A stretch of DNA of 64,000 nt from Tenacibaculum dicentrarchi (GTDB lineage: Bacteria > Bacteroidota > Bacteroidia > Flavobacteriales > Flavobacteriaceae): assembly GCF_964036635.1 (NCBI RefSeq), contig NZ_OZ038524.1, positions 2,051,001 to 2,115,000 on the forward strand. Direction: 5' to 3'. The notes under the pieces were generated by a model, which searched no databases, was not told the origin of the DNA, and saw only the letters and a program-made list of their open reading frames with translations. Positions within the stretch are counted from its first letter, which is position 1; each line of letters opens with the position of its first letter. A program made the position numbers and the translations under genes. This document shows, piece after piece, positions 18,001 through 26,963 of the stretch.

Positions 18001-19557
18001 TTAATATAAATCCCAATTACCGTTTAAATAATATTTATAAAGAACGGGATTGTGTACTTTATTAACTTCAATACTATCTTTAGAATTAAAAAACTCTTTT
18101 CCAAAAGATGTTATCAATTGCATTGCTTCGTTATTTATCCAATTGGTTTTAACATTTTTGAATTCAATTTTTCGTAATTTATCTTTTAATTGATTCGAAC
18201 TAATATTCTTATTTTTTGTTCCAAGTATCCAGCCCCATTCTCCCATTGATAATACTTGATTATGAAGTTTTACCGTATTAAAACCAGCCGAGGCAATTGT
18301 TTTACCAATACAATTATAGGCATTTGTTGCAAAATACGGACTTCCTGCTTGTGTAATAATTAATCCGTTAGGTCTTAATTTTCTGTTACAAAGTGAATAA
18401 AATTCATGTGAATACAATCTTCCTAATTCAATATTTCTAGGGTCTGGTAAATCAATAATAATGATATCGTAAAAATCACCTTTATTTTGTTCTAAATGAA
18501 TATAAGCATCTTTGTTAAAAATACTCAATTTATCATTTTTCATACTTTTTTTGTTGATTTTCTGTAACACAGGATGATTCAGCCCTAAATCTGTCATTTT
18601 CGGGTCTAAATCGACCATATCAATTTTTTCAACACTTGGGTATTTTAATATTTCACGAACGGCACAACCATCACCACCACCCAAAATTAATATTCGTTGC
18701 GGATTTGGATGTAATTGCATAATCGGATGTACCAATGGTTCATGATACATTTTTTCATCAATAGAACAAAATTGCAAATTTCCGTTTAAATATAACCAAT
18801 GTTCATTTTTCCATTCGGTTACTACAATTTTCTGATATTCTGTTTGTTCAGCATAAATAACTTTGTCTTTATATTTCTTTTGTTCTCCCCATTGAATAAT
18901 CGGTTTTGTAAATGAAATACCTGTCATTAAAAGCCCAAAAACAACTACTAAAACTGCTTTTAAACGAATAATTTTACGCTTATTTATTTTTTCTTTAAAG
19001 CGATAAAAAACAATTAAGGCTACTAAAAAATTAATAATTCCTAATACAAAAGGTGTGTATGCTAAACCTAATATCGGCAAGCCGATAAAAGCAAAAAATA
19101 CACCTCCGATAAGACTTCCATAGTAATCTTTTTCTAAAATAGAGGAGATATTACTTTTTAAATCTTCGTATTCTTTATTTATCCGAACAACTAACGGAAT
19201 TTCTAACCCGATAAGTAATCCAATAAGCATACTCAAAGAATAAATGACAAATCCATAATAATCACTTACCGAAGCCAAGGTATAAACCAACACCGATGAA
19301 AATGCGACAATTAAAGAAAGTGATATTTCTAAAATTAAAAAATTTTGAATTAAGTTTTTTTTAATTAATTTACTCAATCGACTACCTAAACCCATGCAAA
19401 AAAGCATCAGGGAAACAATCATCGTCCACTGAAAAATTGAATTTCCAATAAAATAAGTTGCTAAGGTCGATAAAGTGTATTCTGCTACTATTCCTGCAAA
19501 TCCTGTGGCAAAAATAGCAGCTTTTAATACAAAAGAATTTTGTTTTAAATACTCCAT
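18001..19557 (-). CDS. speE: Membrane-anchored spermidine synthase-like aminopropyltransferase
   Basis: The 518-residue protein has an N-terminal membrane domain of about seven helices (residues 10-220) and a C-terminal spermidine synthase domain. Landmarks are LILGGGDGCAVREILKYPSV, VDLDPKMTDL and IIIDLPDPRN, the SAM/dcSAM-binding and catalytic segments. Membrane-anchored SpeE proteins usually occur in stress islands rather than as the cell's housekeeping enzyme. It sits between the DUF350 gene (13 bp overlap) and speD. The acceptor polyamine is unknown. Confidence 0.88.
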   Translation of the reverse strand: MEYLKQNSFVLKAAIFATGFAGIVAEYTLSTLATYFIGNSIFQWTMIVSLMLFCMGLGSRLSKLIKKNLIQNFLILEISLSLIVAFSSVLVYTLASVSDYYGFVIYSLSMLIGLLIGLEIPLVVRINKEYEDLKSNISSILEKDYYGSLIGGVFFAFIGLPILGLAYTPFVLGIINFLVALIVFYRFKEKINKRKIIRLKAVLVVVFGLLMTGISFTKPIIQWGEQKKYKDKVIYAEQTEYQKIVVTEWKNEHWLYLNGNLQFCSIDEKMYHEPLVHPIMQLHPNPQRILILGGGDGCAVREILKYPSVEKIDMVDLDPKMTDLGLNHPVLQKINKKSMKNDKLSIFNKDAYIHLEQNKGDFYDIIIIDLPDPRNIELGRLYSHEFYSLCNRKLRPNGLIITQAGSPYFATNAYNCIGKTIASAGFNTVKLHNQVLSMGEWGWILGTKNKNISSNQLKDKLRKIEFKNVKTNWINNEAMQLITSFGKEFFNSKDSIEVNKVHNPVLYKYYLNGNWDLY

Positions 19558-20447
19558 GTAATTAATATAGCAGCTCCGATGTAAGCAAAAGCTTCCATTA
19601 AACCTGCACCAATATTTGGTTTTTCTTGATTGATAATTTCATCTGTAAGTTTTCTTCCTGGTAATAAAATTTTATCTGCAAAAAGACGCATTACTGGTAA
19701 TAATAAACAGCCTAATAATGTTTGTAAACTAATATCGATAAGCGTTGTTGTCCAGTCTAAAAATGGGTCTAAAATTGCATTCATTGTGATAATTCCAATA
19801 GCAAGTATAGCACCCGAAAAACTAACTCCAGCAGCAACATTGTCTTTTTCTATTTGATTATGAATATCATATCCCATCCAAGCAATAAATACTTTAGAAC
19901 CAATTATAAGTACTATATTTCCTATAATCCAATAAATTAAGAAAGTTAAAATACCTGATATTAATGTTTCAGATTCACCAATTAAAGCACCATATAAAAT
20001 AAGTCCGTTTGCAATATAAATTGATGCTTCAATAACACCTGCACCTTCATTTTCATCAGTAATAATTTCTTTTTTTAAATCGAACTTATTTAAAATTACT
20101 TTATTGCTAATCCAAACAGATAAAAGCAATAACGCTATAGCAATTATTCCGTAGATAAAAATATGCTGAATATCAGTTATAAAACCATAACTTTCGCCAA
20201 TAATAGCACCACCAATAACAATAATTAAGGCTGTAAAATATCCGACATAAGAAATAATAAATGCAAAATTATCTTTTTCAACTAATTCATCTTGAATATT
20301 GATGCTTGGATGTAGCATTTTATACGCTATTTTTCCAAGGATAAAAATGATAAATCCACTTATAATATATCCTAAGGAATGATATATTTCTATAATATTT
20401 ATATATTCATTAATGTATTGATTCATGTTTACGAGCATTTTATACAA
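19545..20447 (-). CDS. DUF350 family membrane protein (YjfL-like, duplicated domain)
   Basis: The 300-residue protein has about eight helices in two related halves. Each half has a glycine-rich segment with a charged FAFIISYVGYF or VAAGVSFSGAI stretch, and a third GAGLMEAFAYIGAA near the end, typical of DUF350 (YjfL). DUF350 genes accompany PspA/YjfJ and membrane SpeE in several phyla. The start is adjacent to the lipoprotein stop and the end overlaps speE. The role is unknown, presumably in the membrane complex. Confidence 0.85.
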   Translation of the reverse strand: MYKMLVNMNQYINEYINIIEIYHSLGYIISGFIIFILGKIAYKMLHPSINIQDELVEKDNFAFIISYVGYFTALIIVIGGAIIGESYGFITDIQHIFIYGIIAIALLLLSVWISNKVILNKFDLKKEIITDENEGAGVIEASIYIANGLILYGALIGESETLISGILTFLIYWIIGNIVLIIGSKVFIAWMGYDIHNQIEKDNVAAGVSFSGAILAIGIITMNAILDPFLDWTTTLIDISLQTLLGCLLLPVMRLFADKILLPGRKLTDEIINQEKPNIGAGLMEAFAYIGAAILITWSI

Positions 20448-21242
20448 TTATTTACCATATCCTCCACTTCTAGAGCGAGAAGAACTTGAACTACTATATC
20501 TGTTGCTATTTCTTGTTGTTCGGCTAGAACTTCCATAACTTTTACTAGAACTATATCCTTTCGACCTTAAAGAAGTAGCACTTCTTTTTACATTGGTTCT
20601 TACTTTATCTTTAAATGACTGAGGTTTAGAATTCCAAGTACTACTAGTATTTCCTGTTGATGATGTTCCGTAGGTATTATTTCTTCCGTAATAACTAGTT
20701 CTTCCTCGGTTATTAGTTCTATAATAATCATAATCACTTCTTCCGTAACGATTAGCCCCACCTAAAAGGCTACTCATAAAATGATACTGTCCATAAAATG
20801 CCCAAAAAGACGAACCGTTACTTTGTCTTTCCCAACTTCCGTATTTTTGATTACCTACATAATTATTATAACCTGCAGGAGTCGATTTTTTATCTAAAAC
20901 ACCATTTTTCTTTGATAAAACAGTCATTCCTAAATCTTTTTGATGCTCTTCAAAAGTGATTGCAGAAACTTTTTTCCAATCGGTACGTTTTATATCAAAA
21001 TCATCTTCAGTCGGTTTAGTTGTTTTATTATTTTTTTCAAGGATAATTTTATATTTATGAAAATAAGCATCGCTATCTTCTTTATAATCCATATCTGTTA
21101 AAATAACGCTGTAATTTTCTACATCAATATAAGTAGTAATAATTTCATCTAAAGGAGATTTAAGATATTTTTTTCGTTCTGCTCCACAAGAAACTATAAG
21201 TAGTAGTATGCTTGAAATAATTAATGTTTGGAATATTTTCAT
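20448..21242 (-). CDS. Lipoprotein with Ser/Gly/Arg/Tyr-rich tail
   Basis: The 264-residue protein has a lipoprotein signal (LLLIVSC, Cys19) and a folded middle part. From about residue 165 it has a low-complexity tail rich in Ser, Arg, Gly, Tyr and Asn. The tail resembles that of YjfM/DUF1190-type proteins next to yjfL in enterobacteria, though I cannot confirm homology. The tail is strongly basic and could bind the cell wall or nucleic acid. It abuts the DUF350 gene with no gap. Confidence 0.65.
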   Translation of the reverse strand: MKIFQTLIISSILLLIVSCGAERKKYLKSPLDEIITTYIDVENYSVILTDMDYKEDSDAYFHKYKIILEKNNKTTKPTEDDFDIKRTDWKKVSAITFEEHQKDLGMTVLSKKNGVLDKKSTPAGYNNYVGNQKYGSWERQSNGSSFWAFYGQYHFMSSLLGGANRYGRSDYDYYRTNNRGRTSYYGRNNTYGTSSTGNTSSTWNSKPQSFKDKVRTNVKRSATSLRSKGYSSSKSYGSSSRTTRNSNRYSSSSSSRSRSGGYGK

Positions 21243-21278
21243 TGTAATTAATTTGATACCAAATTTAGTATTTTAATA

Positions 21279-21830
21279 TTAATAAGTATCTGCAACAGGT
21301 AATATATTAGAAACAGCAAGTTCACTAATAATAATCCCTTTAGTTACCTCAAATTCATCTTCTCCGTACTGTTCTATACAAAGTGTTTTTTGTTCATCTT
21401 CATCTAAATAATCATAAGAAATTAATTCTTCCCACTCTGAAGCGTCTAGTTCTTTACAAAAACCTGGTGATTTTTCATCTAAAAAATAACGAGTTCCTTC
21501 AAAATCAATTTTTTTAGGTGGTTTTTGATTTTCATCAATATAATCACAGACCGTTTCACCTAATTTTCTTAGTTTTATTTTTTCTGATAAAGTAACTACT
21601 AAACCTCCATCATCTTCAAGATGTAAAAACTTTTCCGTAGTTCCATTTTTGATAACAAATTCACGAGTAAAATAATTATCGCCCCAATCGTATTCGAATA
21701 AAGCGGTTACCGTCCAAGTTTCGATGGCATATTCAAAAATATATCCTTTTCCTAAATCTCTAATTGTAATATTCGTTGGATCAAAATGTCTTTCTGTTTC
21801 TTTTTTCTTAAAAAAATCAAGTATTCCCAT
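21279..21830 (-). CDS. DUF4178-like cytoplasmic protein
   Basis: The 183-residue acidic protein has a beta-rich domain with FEYAIETWTVTALFEYDWGD and FLHLEDDGGLVVTLSEK, a pattern that fits DUF4178. Such proteins are found beside DUF350 and PspA genes. In enterobacteria the equivalent position is taken by YjfK (DUF2491). It lies 36 bp upstream of the lipoprotein gene on the same strand. The role is unknown. A hairpin between it and pspA suggests partly separate transcription. Confidence 0.6.
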   Translation of the reverse strand: MGILDFFKKKETERHFDPTNITIRDLGKGYIFEYAIETWTVTALFEYDWGDNYFTREFVIKNGTTEKFLHLEDDGGLVVTLSEKIKLRKLGETVCDYIDENQKPPKKIDFEGTRYFLDEKSPGFCKELDASEWEELISYDYLDEDEQKTLCIEQYGEDEFEVTKGIIISELAVSNILPVADTY

Positions 21831-21914
21831 ATATTTTTTTCTATAAAATTAATATAATGTTTCTTAAAAGTAAAATTATGTTGCTAAAATTATTTTTACG
21901 TAACCTTTTTTAAC

Positions 21915-21952
21915 AATTAAGCGCTTCTTTAAAAATAAAGAAACGCTTAATT
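21915..21952 (-). terminator. Hairpin between pspA-like and DUF4178-like genes
   Basis: AATTAAGCG plus TTCTTT pair with AAAGAA plus CGCTTAATT across a short loop, followed on the minus strand by A/T-rich sequence. It probably ends or attenuates the yjfI-pspA transcript. Confidence 0.65.
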
Positions 21953-21989
21953 TATCAAATAAAATTATTAAAATTAGTTTTAAGTAATT

Positions 21990-22688
21990 TTACAATCCCA
22001 TTTGTTTTTTTAATTCTTCAAGATTATTTGCTGCACTTGTTTTTTTAGTACCTAATGCTTTGTCTAGCTCATCATCAATACTTTTTGATTCGTTAGCAAT
22101 ATCTCCATAAGCTTCAGCTAAAGCTTCTTCTTCAGATACTTTTTCTTTCATTTTTTCTAGCATATTTACAGTACTAGAACTATCGATAGCAGCCATTTGT
22201 TTGTTTAAATTCTTAGTAGCTTTCGATACTTTTACACGAGCTTTAAGTGTTTTTAATTCGTTTTCCCATTTACTAATGTTATTTTTTAAACTATTAACAT
22301 TTGCTTCTAGTTGAGATACTGATTTTGAAAAATTAGTAACCTCAATAGTACAACGATTAACATGCTCTGTATTTTCTTCTTTTTTAACCAATGCTTCTGT
22401 TGCTAAACGGTCTGCATCTTCAGAAGCAAGTTCACCTTTTCCTGCCTTTTGTAAAATTAACATGGCTTTATTTTGATAATCTTTAGCTTTCCTTTCAAAT
22501 TGAGTTTTATCATTCTGAGAACGAATTAACATAGCTTTTACTTGTGCAAGACCTTCTAATGCTTGTGTTAAGTCATTTTTCATATCTTTAATTCCTTGCT
22601 CAGTCATTTTGATAGGGTTCTCCATTTTATCAATTGCTGAATTTGCCTCTGCTTTTCCTACGTTAAATAATCTTTTAAATATATTCAT
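21990..22688 (-). CDS. PspA/IM30-family membrane-stress protein
   Basis: The 232-residue protein is a long helical coiled coil beginning MNIFKRLFNVGKAEANSAIDK and continuing with NPIKMTEQGIKDMKNDL, the characteristic N-terminus of PspA/IM30. PspA assembles into ESCRT-III-like spirals on damaged inner membranes. This form matches the YjfJ branch that lives with DUF350 genes rather than with PspBC. It lies 32 bp downstream of the YjfI-like gene. Confidence 0.9.
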   Translation of the reverse strand: MNIFKRLFNVGKAEANSAIDKMENPIKMTEQGIKDMKNDLTQALEGLAQVKAMLIRSQNDKTQFERKAKDYQNKAMLILQKAGKGELASEDADRLATEALVKKEENTEHVNRCTIEVTNFSKSVSQLEANVNSLKNNISKWENELKTLKARVKVSKATKNLNKQMAAIDSSSTVNMLEKMKEKVSEEEALAEAYGDIANESKSIDDELDKALGTKKTSAANNLEELKKQMGL

Positions 22689-22720
22689 TTTATATATGTT
22701 TTTTTAGTTTGATTTTTTAA

Positions 22721-23116
22721 TTATGCTTTAGAAAACTGAATAATGTTTTCTGAATATTCACTTAATAATAAACTTAATGAGTTTATAGAACCTTCTAATT
22801 CGTTTAAATCAAGATTTTCAATTTGTAAGGTATCTCTAAAAATTACTTTAGTACCCGTTTCATCTAAAACAAAAGCACCGTGAACGATGTCTCTATTTTT
22901 TTGTAATAATTGTTGAAAAATATTTTCATCAAAATTTCTGATTTCAAAAATATATTGTTCAATAATTAAAATTGGATTTGCAATTCCTATAATCAGATTA
23001 TTAATTCCTTCATTTTCATTCTGAATCATTAAAATACCTTTTTCATGGTCTTCATGAGTAATATTATAGTTTAACTCTAACAAGTAATTTTTAATAATGT
23101 TAAATTGTTTTTTCAT
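22721..23116 (-). CDS. YjfI-like (DUF2170) protein
   Basis: The 131-residue cytoplasmic protein has a segment QLLQKNRDIVHGAFVLDETG followed by KVIFRDTLQIENLDLNELEGSI. That resembles YjfI/DUF2170 proteins, which have a secretion-chaperone-like fold. In enterobacteria yjfI precedes yjfJ (pspA-like), the same order as here. It is the first gene of the island and is transcribed divergently from the HTH regulator across a 170-bp gap with several palindromes. Confidence 0.7.
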   Translation of the reverse strand: MKKQFNIIKNYLLELNYNITHEDHEKGILMIQNENEGINNLIIGIANPILIIEQYIFEIRNFDENIFQQLLQKNRDIVHGAFVLDETGTKVIFRDTLQIENLDLNELEGSINSLSLLLSEYSENIIQFSKA

Positions 23117-23205
23117 CTATTTTATTCTTTTACAAATTTCTTAAACATATAATTGTACTATTTTTTAGTTTTTCAGAATTATTGCTAATCATTTTAGAAC
23201 TAACT

Positions 23206-23244
23206 AATTTTACTAGCTAATTTTAGTACTTTTGACTTGTCAAA
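23206..23244. promoter_or_regulatory. Candidate operator region between yjfI-like and HTH genes
   Basis: CTAATTTTA occurs twice, 13 bp apart, and a third copy in the opposite direction (TAAAATTAG) lies just before the start codon of the regulator. TTTGACTTGTCAAA at 23231-23244 is palindromic except for its two central bases. The cluster lies in a divergent promoter region, where a repressor could control both directions. Confidence 0.45.
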
Positions 23245-23286
23245 TATAATACTATTTAAGTTATTTGCAAATAAAATTAGCAAACT

Positions 23287-24027
23287 ATGTCGTTTTTTGG
23301 AAAAAACATAAAAAAAATACGAAGTGTAAAAGGACTTAGTCAACAAGCTTTTGCAGATATATTCTCTCTAAAAAGAGGTACACTAGGTGCTTACGAAGAA
23401 GAACGTAGTGAACCGAAAATTGATACCATCATAAAGATTGCTAATTATTTTAGCATATCAATAGATGATATTCTTACTAAAAACATTACTGTAAATCAAT
23501 TATTAAGCTTTAATGAAGGGATTACGACAGATATAAATCAAGTTATAAAAGCTAGTTTTACTGATATTCCGTTTGTAAATTCACTGAATAGTAAAATGTT
23601 TATAGATAATTTTAAAACAACAAAAAGCTATCAAAACTTACCTGTTATTAAATTACCTATACCTTCAAACTCTCAATTATTAGCATTTACAGTAACTAAT
23701 TTATTTATGGTATCTAATGAAGAAGGATTATTTCCTGAAGATATTGTAATTGGAGAAAAAACCATTTCTGAAGATTTAATTAAAGGAGATGTAGTAATTA
23801 CATTAGCTAATGATATGTTATTTATTAGACGTTACAACACTGACGGTACTAATTATTATTTATCAGCCGACCATGTAAACATACCTCCAATAATAATACC
23901 TCATGAAACTAATATTGATTTTTGGAAAATATCTTATGTATTTTTAAAAAGGTATCCAGAATTTACTTCTAAATTAGAAAATCAATTAAATGAATTAAAT
24001 ACCGAACTAAAACGATTATCAAAATAG
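23287..24027 (+). CDS. XRE-type HTH regulator with S24/LexA-like C-terminus
   Basis: The 246-residue protein has an N-terminal Xre helix-turn-helix (residues 5-60, GLSQQAFADIFSLKRGTLGAYEE). Its C-terminal part (DIVIGEKTISEDLIKGDVVITLANDMLFIRRY) resembles the S24 peptidase fold of phage-type repressors. I see no clear catalytic Ser-Lys pair. Such proteins are stand-alone regulators in Flavobacteriaceae. It is divergent from the yjfI-pspA genes and converges on the next HTH gene, 6 bp away. Confidence 0.85.
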   Translation: MSFFGKNIKKIRSVKGLSQQAFADIFSLKRGTLGAYEEERSEPKIDTIIKIANYFSISIDDILTKNITVNQLLSFNEGITTDINQVIKASFTDIPFVNSLNSKMFIDNFKTTKSYQNLPVIKLPIPSNSQLLAFTVTNLFMVSNEEGLFPEDIVIGEKTISEDLIKGDVVITLANDMLFIRRYNTDGTNYYLSADHVNIPPIIIPHETNIDFWKISYVFLKRYPEFTSKLENQLNELNTELKRLSK

Positions 24028-24033
24028 TTTAAT

Positions 24034-24453
24034 TTACTCTTTATTTTTGTTCTCCTTTAATAAACATTCATAAGCTCTAATTTTATCATATAATTTTTGA
24101 CAATCTTTTTGCTGTTCAAAATTAGAAAACAAACCCATTATTGCATTTATTTTAGGTTCTTTTTTAAAATCATCTATATTTACTAAAATATAATCGAGTA
24201 TCTTTTCATTTTTAATCTCTTCTAAACTTAAAGGTTCATCAGTTAAAAGCATATTACCTTTACCTGTAATTAACCAATTAAAATTTAAATCAGGAAAATT
24301 ATCGGAAATTGATCCGAGCCATTTTGAATTAATTTCTGTTCCTTTCTTTAAAGCATTACGTAAAGTACCATCACTAGCACCAATAATTCGCTCTAACTTA
24401 CTAACAGCCACCCCTTTAAATCTTATAAATATTTTAATCCTACTCGCTACCAT
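24034..24453 (-). CDS. Small HTH regulator
   Basis: I start this at the Met of VASRIKIFIRFKG, giving 139 residues, because the 28-residue upstream extension runs across a palindromic promoter region and has no domain-like content. The N-terminus holds a helix-turn-helix (VSKLERIIGASDGTLRNALKK) followed by NFNWLITGKGNMLL, a common pattern of flavobacterial Xre-like regulators. The C-terminus is helical. It is convergent with the S24-type regulator. Confidence 0.75.
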   Translation of the reverse strand: MVASRIKIFIRFKGVAVSKLERIIGASDGTLRNALKKGTEINSKWLGSISDNFPDLNFNWLITGKGNMLLTDEPLSLEEIKNEKILDYILVNIDDFKKEPKINAIMGLFSNFEQQKDCQKLYDKIRAYECLLKENKNKE

Positions 24454-24460
24454 ATTTATT

Positions 24461-24505
24461 CGTAAAATAATACGTAAATTATTTTCATAAACGGAAAATA
24501 ATACG
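24461..24505. promoter_or_regulatory. Autoregulatory operator candidate of the small HTH gene
   Basis: Three related half-sites lie just upstream of the start codon: CGTAAAATAATACG (with CGTA/TACG ends), CGTAAATTATTTTC, and GGAAAATAATACG, the last pairing with the second as an inverted repeat. The position suits a repressor site. Confidence 0.5.
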
Positions 24506-24770
24506 ATATTTGCATCGTAATCTAAACAAAGGTACAACTAATAAGTATTAATTTTTTTCATTTAACACATTGTAAACTATTTGACAACTAAAAAATGGAA
24601 TTTAATTGATATAAAACACTTATAGCGAAGTAAATAATTGTTTTCACAAAAAAGTTATTTATTTGTTAAAAAAGAACGTTCAATAAAAAATAATTAAAGG
24701 AATTAGTTTACGTATTATGAATATTGTGAAGGGTGTCATAAGAAATAAACTATATAAATCCTTTTTTTTA
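24506..24770. other. Non-coding gap upstream of the small HTH gene
   Basis: No gene is evident. The 12-mer TTTACGTATTAT at 24707-24718 is the exact reverse complement of ATAATACGTAAA at 24467-24478, so a second operator copy for the HTH protein may lie here. A 19-codon ORF from 24718 is too short to call. The rest is A/T-rich. Confidence 0.4.
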
Positions 24771-24800
24771 AACTAAGGCTTGTTTTATCAAGCCTTGGTT
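24771..24800 (-). terminator. Hairpin downstream of hemN
   Basis: AACTAAGGCTTG pairs with CAAGCCTTGGTT (one mismatch) around a 6-nt loop, 34 bp beyond the hemN stop. The T-run is better on the plus strand, so it may work in both directions. Confidence 0.6.
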
Positions 24801-24833
24801 TCACACTTCTTTGTTTTATAAGTATAAAAGCTC

Positions 24834-26195
24834 CTAAATTGTCATCGAAAACAATTTTGTTTCGGGCTTATTATTATGTAAACGCTTATCAAACGCCATA
24901 CAAATATTTCGTACATAAGGTCTTGCTTTTTCAGGAACTGTTAGAGTATTTCCATCGATAAAAACCAATCCATCAGCCTGCATTTCTTGTAATTTTTCTA
25001 AAAGGATTTCAATACCTTTAACCTTTAAATTTTCAGCATCCCACGAAGTGGTAAAATGACACATAATATTTAAAATATGCTTTCGGATAATTAAATCTTC
25101 TTCAGATAAAATATGTCCTCTAAAAACAGGAATTTCTCCTTCGTTCACTATTTTTTGATATTCTTTTACCGTTTTTACATTCTGTGCAAATCCGTACCAA
25201 GAATCAGAAATTGACGACATTCCTAAACCAATCATTAATTGTGTTTTATTGGCAGTATAACCCATAAAATTACGATGCAATGTTTTTTCCTGAGTTGCTT
25301 TATATAAACTATCCGTTTTTAACGCAAAATGATCCATTCCTATTTCAACGTACCCCATTTCGGCAAATAGCTCCTTCCCTATTTCGTATAATTCACGTTT
25401 TTCTTCATTCTTTGGTAAATCTTTCTCATTAAAACCTCTCTGCCCAACACCTTTTACCCACGGAACATGTGCGTAACTGTAAAATGAAATTCTATCAGGC
25501 TGTAATTCTTTGGTTTTATTAATGGTATGAATTACATTTTCTTTGGTTTGAAATGGCAATCCGAAAATTAAATCGTGACTGATAGATGTATATCCTATTT
25601 CTCTTGCCCAAATAGTTGCTTTTTCAACATTTTCAAAAGGCTGTACTCTGTGTATTGCTTCTTGTACCTTTATATTATAATCTTGCACGCCGTAACTTAC
25701 TCTTGTAAAACCAACATCAAACAAGGTTTGTAATTGTGCTTTTGTGGTATTATTCGGATGTCCTTCAAAACTAAATTCATGCTTCGGATGTTTTTTAGCG
25801 TTGATAAATAAACCATCAATTAACTTCTTTAAGTTTTCTTTTGAAAAAAAAGTAGGTGTTCCGCCACCTAAATGAATCTCCTTGATAATTGGCGTTTCAT
25901 CTACTAAATTGGTATATAAATTCCATTCTTTTAAAACGGTATCCATATAATCTTCTTCTACTTCATGTCTTTTTGTAATATGTTTATGACAGGCACAAAA
26001 AGTACAAATACTCTCACAAAAAGGCAGGTGAATATACACACTAATTCCTTCGGATGAATTACTTTCTATAAACGATTTTTTAAAAGTTTCAATCCATTTA
26101 TCTTTAGAAAAAGTTTCATTTTCCCAATAAGGAACCGTTGGATAACTCGTATATCGAGGTCCTGGAATATTGTATTTTTGTATCAGTGAATTCAT
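24834..26195 (-). CDS. hemN: Oxygen-independent coproporphyrinogen III oxidase
   Basis: The 453-residue radical-SAM enzyme carries the HemN motif CESICTFCACHK (C-x3-C-x2-C-x-C), preceded by VYIHLPF, and the SAM-binding GGGTPTFF. It converts coproporphyrinogen III to protoporphyrinogen IX without oxygen, supplying haem for the cbb3 oxidase at low oxygen. The full length and the extra Cys distinguish true HemN from HemW. It is a single gene with a terminator on each side, located between the oxidase and copper ATPase blocks. Confidence 0.95.
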   Translation of the reverse strand: MNSLIQKYNIPGPRYTSYPTVPYWENETFSKDKWIETFKKSFIESNSSEGISVYIHLPFCESICTFCACHKHITKRHEVEEDYMDTVLKEWNLYTNLVDETPIIKEIHLGGGTPTFFSKENLKKLIDGLFINAKKHPKHEFSFEGHPNNTTKAQLQTLFDVGFTRVSYGVQDYNIKVQEAIHRVQPFENVEKATIWAREIGYTSISHDLIFGLPFQTKENVIHTINKTKELQPDRISFYSYAHVPWVKGVGQRGFNEKDLPKNEEKRELYEIGKELFAEMGYVEIGMDHFALKTDSLYKATQEKTLHRNFMGYTANKTQLMIGLGMSSISDSWYGFAQNVKTVKEYQKIVNEGEIPVFRGHILSEEDLIIRKHILNIMCHFTTSWDAENLKVKGIEILLEKLQEMQADGLVFIDGNTLTVPEKARPYVRNICMAFDKRLHNNKPETKLFSMTI

Positions 26196-26231
26196 GTGTC
26201 TTTTTTTTAAAATATCAGCTTAATTAGCCTA

Positions 26232-26264
26232 AAAAATTAGCGCATCAATAATAAGTTGATACGC
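26232..26264 (-). terminator. Intrinsic terminator of the cupin-deoC transcript
   Basis: GCGTATCAA and TTGATGCGC (minus strand, one mismatch) form the stem, followed by TAATTTTTTAGG. Confidence 0.8.
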
Positions 26265-26283
26265 TTTAGGTAAACAACCTTTT

Positions 26284-26952
26284 TTAATAATTATCATTTT
26301 CAGAAAACCCTTTAGTAACCAAAGAAACCCCTGCTGATGTTCCTAAGCGAGTTGCGCCTAGTTTAATATATTTTGCTGCTGTTTCGATATCTTTAATACC
26401 CCCAGCTGCTTTTATTTGCACGCTATTTTCAACCGTAAATTTCATCAATTCAATCTGTTTAAAAGTAGCGCCACCTGTAGCAAAACCTGTCGATGTTTTT
26501 ATAAAGTTAGCACCTGCATTTACCGCGAGTAAACAAACTGTTTTCATTTTTTCTTCGGATAAATAACAATTCTCAAAAATTACTTTTAAAACATTATTTC
26601 CGATGGCTTTTTTTATCAGCCTTATTTCGTTTTCAACATAATCATACTCGCTAGCTAACAATTTACCAACATTAATAACCATATCAATTTCTGATGCGCC
26701 ATTTTCAATACAATTAACTGCCTCAAAAATTTTAACCTCGGTAGTCATTGCCCCTAAAGGAAACCCAATAACAGCGGCTATTTTCACATCAGAATCCACT
26801 AAAGTTTCTTTTGCTAGTTTCACATAACAGCCATTTACACAAACGGCATAAAAACCATATTGCTTGGCTTGTTCACACAGTTGTATAATATCGTTATCTG
26901 TAGCGGTTGCTTTTAGTAAAGTATGGTCTATATAGGTATTTAATTGCATCAA
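26284..26952 (-). CDS. deoC: Deoxyribose-phosphate aldolase
   Basis: The 222-residue protein starts with NTYIDHTLLKATAT and has the catalytic Schiff-base lysine in FIKTSTGFATGGAT, with a second conserved lysine in VQIKAAGGIKD. It splits 2-deoxyribose-5-phosphate into glyceraldehyde-3-phosphate and acetaldehyde in nucleoside catabolism. The length is typical for the class. It lies 11 bp downstream of the cupin gene and shares its terminator. Confidence 0.95.
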   Translation of the reverse strand: MMQLNTYIDHTLLKATATDNDIIQLCEQAKQYGFYAVCVNGCYVKLAKETLVDSDVKIAAVIGFPLGAMTTEVKIFEAVNCIENGASEIDMVINVGKLLASEYDYVENEIRLIKKAIGNNVLKVIFENCYLSEEKMKTVCLLAVNAGANFIKTSTGFATGGATFKQIELMKFTVENSVQIKAAGGIKDIETAAKYIKLGATRLGTSAGVSLVTKGFSENDNY

Positions 26953-26963
26953 TTTTATATATT

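Noticed and set aside
24454..24537. 28-residue extension of the small HTH gene
   Set aside because: It runs through the palindromic promoter region and the family begins at the later Met.
24718..24777. 19-codon open frame near the hemN terminator
   Set aside because: Too short, with no conserved features, in a region better explained by operator and terminator sequences.
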